Origin: Dioszegia crocea
Taxonomy: Eukaryota; Basidiomycota; Tremellomycetes; Tremellales; Bulleribasidiaceae
Direction of reading: 5' to 3'
DNA length: 64,000 nucleotides
NCBI GenBank assembly: GCA_001600615.1
Contig: BCKK01000006.1
Span: forward strand, 1,505,966-1,569,965
A model generated the notes under the pieces. That model was not told the origin of the DNA. It saw only the letters and a list, made by a program, of their open reading frames with translations, and made no database searches. The translations under genes and the position numbers were made by a program. This document shows, in pieces, positions 58,595 through 64,000 of the stretch (within the stretch, counting starts at the first letter, position 1; each line of letters opens with the position of its first letter).

Positions 58595-59221
58595 CTAGAC
58601 GTACTCCACCACGACGGGATAGCTAGCTTGAGTACTGGGATCGACGAAGGTCAGAGGTGCTGGAATGGTTCCAAGATTGATACCGACAGTGCGGGCTGGC
58701 TGGGCGGAATCGGTGCAGACGAGAATTAAGTCGGCGTTGACGGAACATGACAAGGGAGGTCCGCCATCAAAAGGGCCCGAAACCGGTGGAACGAACCTGA
58801 CCGGGTTATTGACCATCGGTCGCTCGTCTGCATATCCCTCCAGCGAGGGGTTAGATGCAGGTTGGAATACCCCGGTCGATGATATTTGGTAGATGGTCGC
58901 CTCTTCAGCGTTGGTATTCGAGGTAAAGGTACCCTGATATACGGTATCACCTCTGAAGTACACGCCAGCAAGGTAGCCCAACCCAGAGTCCTCGGGGACG
59001 CGAAGGCGGAAAGGACGGAGGACGAAGGGGACTGCAGCCACAGCCGAGGGGTTTTGGCGGCGGACGGAAGAGCCACGCGTACGGCGTCTTTGCGCGATTT
59101 CGGCCCGCGTGATTTGTTTGGCTTTGTAAGGGCTGATTGAGGGAGATGTGGGTGATGGGATAGCGAGGACGGATAGGACGGCTAGGGATAGGCAGAGGAG
59201 GAAGGTAGTGACGCGAAGCAT
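58595..59221 (-). CDS. Secreted hypothetical protein with possible Kex2 sites
   Basis: 208 aa, intronless. A clear signal peptide (MLRVTTFLLCLSLAVLSVLA, residues 1-20) is followed by a basic region (about 33-56) with RRR and VRRQN that looks like a Kex2-type processing site, giving a mature protein from about residue 56. The rest is Pro/Gly/Val-rich and probably beta-sheet (YLAGVYFRGDTVYQGTF, LILVCTD, INLGTIPAPLTFVDP) with only two Cys, which could form one disulphide. No known domain recognised and no GPI signal, so it is probably released or wall-bound. The first single-copy gene to the right of the F-box array. Confidence 0.8.
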   Translation of the reverse strand: MLRVTTFLLCLSLAVLSVLAIPSPTSPSISPYKAKQITRAEIAQRRRTRGSSVRRQNPSAVAAVPFVLRPFRLRVPEDSGLGYLAGVYFRGDTVYQGTFTSNTNAEEATIYQISSTGVFQPASNPSLEGYADERPMVNNPVRFVPPVSGPFDGGPPLSCSVNADLILVCTDSAQPARTVGINLGTIPAPLTFVDPSTQASYPVVVEYV

Positions 59222-59760
59222 GGTGGGTGATTGTAGGGAGTGAAGAGGTGGATGAGATTAGGAGAGGGCGGTCCGAGATGAGGAGGATGATGAAGGAGTT
59301 GGCGGGCAATTGAAATTCGACTCGTCTGTTGACACTGACAGATTGTCAGCACTTTGTCCAATGTCAGCAGTCATGCCTCGGAGAGTGATCGTACAGTGTG
59401 GTCGAGGTTGGCTCCACGGTTAGGACATATCACAATTGTTGCTGTTCGGATGAGGATCTCATGAGTTGGACGGTTGAGGCATGTCATAAAGGCTTCTGCT
59501 CGGTTCCTTGAATAGGCACACAGCATGCCGTAACTTCCCGTAATGGCTCGCATGCTTTGCTTAACTTATTACCGGTATCTCGGAGGGTAGGATTGTGTAT
59601 GGTATCTATCATTCAGTCATTGACAGGATCTGAAAGTAAGCTCAAGGCAGTCATGAATCAACCGACTGAGTTTGGGACATAGCAGCAGATAATATATTCA
59701 TCCAGATCTCAATACTTCTAATCGCCACTCGAGCCCACAATCCAAGCTGAATCCTAGGGC
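59222..59760. other. Intergenic, 539 bp
   Basis: Promoter of the secreted protein and 3' flank of pirin, both minus strand. Nothing recognised. Confidence 0.45.
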
Positions 59761-60943
59761 TTAGGCGTCAATTTCAAACATGACCAACTCCCCAACCCCC
59801 TTCCCAGTATTCTCAACAGTAAACACATCCCCCTCTTTAACACCTCGCACAAACACACCATCACCTTCGCCCAGTGTCGCCTCCTTATCGCCAAGGCTGA
59901 CCTTCACTTTAGCCTGACCAATCGCAGCGCCCTTGTTGTAGCCTGATGACTGAACAAGTTGGGCGTAGAATAACTTTCCGGGGTCGGTCGTGTTGAGTGA
60001 GGTCTTGGTGCGGGGGCGGAGAGTGTGGGTGAGGGGTGTGGAGGGGGAGAGGAGGGTGGTTAGGAAGTGCAGGTTGGCGTGGACCTGGGGGAGTTAGCTT
60101 GGGTGAAGGTGGGAGGTGTGGGTAGGATGGGGTCATTGAGATTTGAGCTGGGACGGGGATATATGAAGTGAGGATAAAAGCTCAAGAGAGGATGAACCCC
60201 TCGAGGATGGGCTAGAAAAGGAAGAACATACAGGTGTAGGACCATCACCTTCTCGAGTATCCTGAACGCCCTCAAATCCAACCGGAGCAACAATCTCCAC
60301 AATCTTATCCTTCTTCTGCTCGTCGGTATAGTGGCTGAGGGCATCAGCGAGACTCGTGCCAGTCGCACCCAGAAAGACTTACCGAGCATAATACTTGGGT
60401 GTCAACCCCCTTTGATTAGGCATAGCCCAAATCTGCAAGAAATGACATTCTTCACTGAGACAAATCAGCTACATCCTACGGCATACTTCTGGCGGTCGAA
60501 TAGCTCACGATTTATGATCATTATACTCTGAGTGAGAAATCCCAGTCCCACCCGATGTCATTTGCACATCACCCCTCTTCATCGTTTCCACATTTCCCAT
60601 ACTGTCCTTGTGCGATAATTCGCCCGAGAGGATGTATGAGAAGATCTCAGCTTCGGCGTGTCGATGTGTGGGGAAACCTGTGCGAGGCTAGAGTGTCAGT
60701 TTGAGATTAGCTGGGATGAGGGAAGGGGGGGCATACGGCAACTCGGTCTTCGTTGATCACGCGCAAGGAGCCGAAGCTTTCGTATTTGGGGTCATAGTAG
60801 CTTGCGAAGGAGAAGGTGTGGAAGGTCTGGGGGTAAGCAACTGAAAAAAATATGATAATGAAGACTGGACTGACCTTAAGCCATCCATGGTCTGCACCAC
60901 CCCTCTCTTGAGACGGACGGAATTGGAAAGAGACTTTACTCAT
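59761..60943 (-). CDS. Pirin family protein (cupin metal-binding)
   Basis: Spliced, 278 aa, six exons: 60943-60875, 60826-60737, 60687-60509, 60454-60383, 60334-60232, 60084-59761 (minus strand). All GT-AG; five introns of 48, 49, 54, 48 and 147 nt. Pirins are bicupin proteins that bind one metal ion (often Fe) and act as transcription cofactors or quercetin dioxygenases. The N-terminal [11 protein letters not shown] signature, [16 protein letters not shown] and [12 protein letters not shown] are present; the expected metal ligands are His61, His63, His105 and Glu107. The second cupin (VHANLHFL to FEIDA) is complete. No ATG lies upstream in frame, so no targeting peptide is predicted. Confidence 0.93.
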
Positions 60944-61546
60944 TTCGCGAATTGGTGATCGAGTGGCGGTAGTAGTAGCGGAGCGCGAAGTGAGATAACG
61001 AGCAGGAAGACTGAGAAGAGGCGTACATTTGTATAGGAAAGAAATGATGAGTAGTATCAATGATAAGATGAATAGGCGAAGGCTGGTCAGCCGGGGTTGA
61101 TGGTTGTTGGGTGGAATATTGGGCTCTTTGGTTGAAAGATGTTGGGAAAGACGAAAGATGGGTATTTGGGGCGGCTTATATATCTCTTCTGAGGGGTGCT
61201 GTGGGTTGTTCTAGAAGGTTGGTGGCTGAGTAAGATGCTTATTGATGGTGATGTATGATCTTGAGTGGGAGAGTGAAGGGTCGCTGACTACTGGACTGGT
61301 AAACCCGGTTAAACTGGTTTACGTACATGCTTTCCGACGGAAACTTGGCCGGAGCTTGGTCAGGCCATATGGCTGAGGCAGAGCGCAGGCCCCAGGGCAA
61401 CAGGAGCTGCTGGGGTGTGCTAGAGCGCAGAAGCATCAGAGTAGAAGGATCTAGAAGACTACCATTCCAGAAGTACTGAACGAGAATATAACCACAACAG
61501 CCGCCGACACTAACTAATACCCAGCCACCCCGGCATTCCTCGCCAC
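60944..61546. other. Intergenic, 603 bp
   Basis: Promoter of pirin and 3' flank of the GH43 gene. No gene recognised. Confidence 0.45.
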
Positions 61547-62578
61547 CTACTCCTTCGGCTTCTCCGTCACTATCGCCCCTTCCTTATCATACCAAATCTC
61601 CTTCACCTTCACACTCCTCAAATGACTAACCCCCTTGCTCATCTCACAATCGTGATAGAACAAGTACCACCTCCCCTTATGCTCCACGACCGAATGGTGC
61701 GTCGTCCACCCTACCACCGGCTCCAGTATCCTGCCCCTGTATGTGAATGGACCGTACGGTGACGACCCCGTGGCATACACAATAAAGTGTGAGTCGCCAG
61801 TGGAGTAGGAGAAGTAGTAGACCCCATCCCGCTTATGCAGCCATGATGCCTCGAAGAACCGTCGATCGTGGTCGTCGGCCTGTAAGGGTTTGCCATCCGT
61901 ATCGACGATTTGGATCTCGCGGACGGGTTCGGCAAAGGACATATAGTCGTCAGAGAGCTTTGCGACTCGAGGACAGAGTGCAGGGACGCCAGCTCCGGAG
62001 GGTTCGTGAGGACCATCTTGGGAGGGATCGAAGGTATCGCCCGTAGGGGTATTGTAGCATTGGAGTTGACCGCCCCATATCCCGCCAAAGTAGACGTAGA
62101 CCGATCCATCTTCGTCTGAGAAGGTGGCAGGGTCGATGGAGAAGCTTTTGGGGATGTAGGAGGGTTGGGGAATGAAGGGTCCTTCGGGTTTGGAGGATGA
62201 GGCGAGACCGAGACGAAAGATGCCTATCATAAGCAATAGCCAAAGGAGAAACGTACCTTCTTGATCTCTAGCAGGGAAGCAGAGGTAGTATTTCCCGTCT
62301 TGTCCCTTGAATGCATCTGGAGCCCAGAGCTGCTTACTCGCCCATTTCACATCTTCAACTTTCAGCGCCACGCCGTGATCCGTGACATTCCCGCCGACAT
62401 CGTCCATTGACAAGACGTGGTAGTCTACCATATCGTACTGATCACCTTTATCGTTGAATTTGATGGGCGTCTCGCGGTCGTGAGAGGGGTAGACGTAGAG
62501 ACGGCCATTGAAGCTGTGGGCTGAGGGGTCGGCGGTGTAAATGTCAGTGACGAGGGGTGAATTCGTAGATGAGGACAT
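61547..62578 (-). CDS. Glycoside hydrolase family 43 protein
   Basis: 332 aa after splicing a 33-nt intron (62224-62256): exons 62578-62257 and 62223-61547 (minus strand). GH43 enzymes are inverting arabinosidases, xylosidases or arabinanases with a five-bladed propeller. The expected catalytic residues are visible: Asp17 in ADPSAH (base), Asp138 in SIDPATF (pKa modulator) and Glu232 in FFEASW (acid), with WAPDAF at 85-90. No signal peptide, so it should act in the cytosol on imported oligosaccharides. Splicing turns EGTFLLWLLLMIGIFRLG into EGIFRLG, the usual family form. Because 33 is divisible by three, an unspliced transcript would insert 11 hydrophobic residues without a frameshift. Confidence 0.9.
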   Translation of the reverse strand: MSSSTNSPLVTDIYTADPSAHSFNGRLYVYPSHDRETPIKFNDKGDQYDMVDYHVLSMDDVGGNVTDHGVALKVEDVKWASKQLWAPDAFKGQDGKYYLCFPARDQEGTFLLWLLLMIGIFRLGLASSSKPEGPFIPQPSYIPKSFSIDPATFSDEDGSVYVYFGGIWGGQLQCYNTPTGDTFDPSQDGPHEPSGAGVPALCPRVAKLSDDYMSFAEPVREIQIVDTDGKPLQADDHDRRFFEASWLHKRDGVYYFSYSTGDSHFIVYATGSSPYGPFTYRGRILEPVVGWTTHHSVVEHKGRWYLFYHDCEMSKGVSHLRSVKVKEIWYDKEGAIVTEKPKE

Positions 62579-63034
62579 GATTGGTTCAAGATGATGGGGG
62601 TCGTGCTGATTAGACGTTGGGAGGTTGGAGCCGAGTATGGAGTGGGTCTACATGATGGGCCCGTAGAGTGCGCTGGCTATATATGGTGTAGGGATCAGAT
62701 GGGTACCGGCGAGATGGTCCGCTTTTCACCGGCCGCCCCGACAATCCTCCGCTAAGCCCCGTAAATCCACCGAGGGTGCTTCTGAGCCTCAGCATGGTCC
62801 CTATGGCCAATGTACATCTATGCATACCTCTGCCTATGGCCAGGTAGCAGTTGCAGTACCTGATCTACCCCTGATGGTGGACTGTGCATGATTTGTCTTA
62901 AGCCCAGGCGGGATAAACATATGGCCGGGTCACTCCGGCTACTCCACCCGCCCGGTCTAACCCGGACATTCGACATCTCTTACCCTCTTACTATCCATCA
63001 CCCTGTATCTATCTATTGTGTATACTCCAACAAG
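62579..63034. other. Divergent intergenic region, 456 bp
   Basis: Shared promoter space of GH43 (minus) and the DUF1275 gene (plus). No gene recognised. Confidence 0.5.
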
Positions 63035-63864
63035 ATGGTCAATACCGCTCCATCATCAGAGATTGGCGAATCCCTCTCACACAAGAAATCATGGCGAACA
63101 TACTTCTCCGAAGAAGTCACGCGAGAATGGACAGACCTCATCTTGCTCATTGGATGCTTCGCGACTGGTCTCCTAGACGCAGCAGTATTCAACATGTGGT
63201 CTTGTTTCGTCTCGATGCAAACAGGTATGTCTTCTTCCCCACCAATAGCTGACGGAAAGGCAACACAGTCTATGTCGGTCTAGGCATGACGCAACAGCCC
63301 GCATCCCAGCCATTCCGATGGGTGAAATCAGGCACTTCAATCTTATCCTTCATTATCGGCTCATACCTCTTTTCCCGCCTTTCACGATTTTTAGGCCCCA
63401 TGCGTCGCTCTACCTTAATAACCACTTCAACCCTCCAAGCACTCCTTATCCTCCTTTCGGCACTATTATCAACACTCGACATCGTACCTTCAAACGCAGG
63501 CGATCTGGTTCCTGAAAACCTCATCGTCCTCCTCCCTCTCTCCCTCCTTGCTGCGGCCGCAGGCGGGCAGTGCGTGCTATCAAGGGTATTGGGGTATGGC
63601 GAGATACCAACTGTGGTTCTCACGTCAGCATACTGTGATCTTGCAATGGACGAAAAGGTGTTTAAAGGCTTTGAAGGGAATGGGAAGAGGAATAGAAGAG
63701 TGGCTAGTGCTTTGCTGCTCATTGCTGGGGCGGCGCTAGGTGGGGTTATGACGAAGGATGGAGGGATCGCAGGGGCGCTGTGGATTGTTGGAGGGGTGAA
63801 GATGGGGATGGCGCTTATTTGGGTTGGGTGGAAAGCGGATGAAGGGGCGGTGAGGCTTGAGTGA
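63035..63864 (+). CDS. DUF1275 (YoaK-like) membrane protein
   Basis: 264 aa, two exons: 63035-63224 and 63260-63864, with a 35-nt GT-AG intron (branch CTGAC). Splicing joins FVSMQTG to NTVYVGLGM, the conserved DUF1275 core (LDAAVFNMWSCFVSMQTGN). About six hydrophobic segments are present (residues about 30-50, 90-108, 117-140, 150-168, 213-232, 238-255). A 28-residue polar N-terminus faces the cytosol. The family is widespread in bacteria and fungi; its transport role is unproven. A frame open upstream to 62888 also contains ATGs, but 63035 (CAAGATGG) gives the expected short N-terminus. Confidence 0.88.
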
Positions 63865-64000
63865 GGGATGATTTGCGCGGAGGCGAAAGTGAATGGGTGG
63901 GGACTTACTCTTCTGGAGAGGAGGATTTTTGTTCAGGTACTGTATATCATTACAAAGTGGAAGTGTTGCATCTGTATACTAAACGCTCAGGCTGATCGTT
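63865..64000. other. 3' flank at window end
   Basis: 136 bp after the DUF1275 stop; nothing recognised. Confidence 0.4.

Noticed and set aside
1..64000. tRNA genes, telomere repeats, centromere or rDNA
   Set aside because: I found no cloverleaf with A and B boxes, no TTAGGG-type arrays and no rRNA sequence by eye. A covariance-model scan could still find a tRNA.

Overview
The window is a piece of a nuclear chromosome from a basidiomycete fungus, most likely a Tremellomycete yeast (Cryptococcus/Tremella relatives). I infer this from the short introns (32-147 nt, mostly 45-70) with GTRAGT-like donors and CTGAC/CTGAT branch points, the compact mixed-GC sequence, and the single-copy genes present: a VCX1-type Ca2+/H+ exchanger, a pyridoxal kinase, a pirin, a cytosolic GH43 enzyme, a DUF1275 membrane protein and a CFEM GPI protein. 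The species cannot be named from the sequence alone.

The dominant content is a tandem array of one gene family, all on the + strand. I count 23 substantial members: 18 full-length intact genes, one intact C-terminal piece cut by the window's left edge, and four broken by a frameshift or nonsense codon. There are also five decayed fragments. Each full member is about 340-530 aa and has the same order: a variable N-terminus, an F-box-like domain of about 45 residues (core pattern: I/L-P-x-E-I-L, then a CARVSR-like stretch, then TPLLY), a variable linker, a conserved middle (THLTI..H, MPxLxxLRIRP, CPLIxxLRPR, GGxxTGLxG, FPPPxVKEL-VxxxG, LPxTVxKLTxV) and a C-terminal block (VEVVGLExVDRDW ... FxSRxEFDER). 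F-box proteins are usually substrate adaptors of SCF (Skp1-Cullin1-F-box) ubiquitin ligases. That role is an inference here; no member is recognised as a characterised gene.

The array falls into sub-blocks of close relatives that sit next to each other, as expected from repeated local duplication. Group A (1-5.3 kb) has 753, 2806, 4202 and a relic. VCX1 (5.8-8.2 kb) interrupts. Group B (8.7-23.9 kb) has eight intact genes and two C-terminal relics, with one unrelated hypothetical gene at 20.7-21.6 kb. A block of unrelated minus-strand genes follows at 24-28.4 kb: a hypothetical protein, a BTB/POZ protein and pyridoxal kinase. Group C (28.7 kb) is a lone divergent member. Group D (31.3-43.7 kb) has five intact genes and one pseudogene, with long N-termini and charged, Cys/His-rich tails. 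A CFEM protein sits at 44.6 kb. Groups E (45.9, 49.0, 56.9 kb and relics) and F (47.5, 51.9, 54.0 kb) are interleaved, with a hypothetical gene at 50.8 kb. From 58.6 kb on the window is ordinary: a secreted hypothetical protein, pirin, GH43 (all minus strand) and a DUF1275 protein (+).

Within sub-groups the upstream DNA is duplicated along with the genes. Group B has a GGGAAGCGAAC box about 100-140 bp before the ATG, group D has a block of about 50-90 bp lying 540-670 bp upstream, and group F has a G-rich block. Together with the many single-lesion and relic copies, this points to active birth-and-death evolution. A rapidly diversifying, lineage-restricted F-box array is the best candidate here for an undescribed system.
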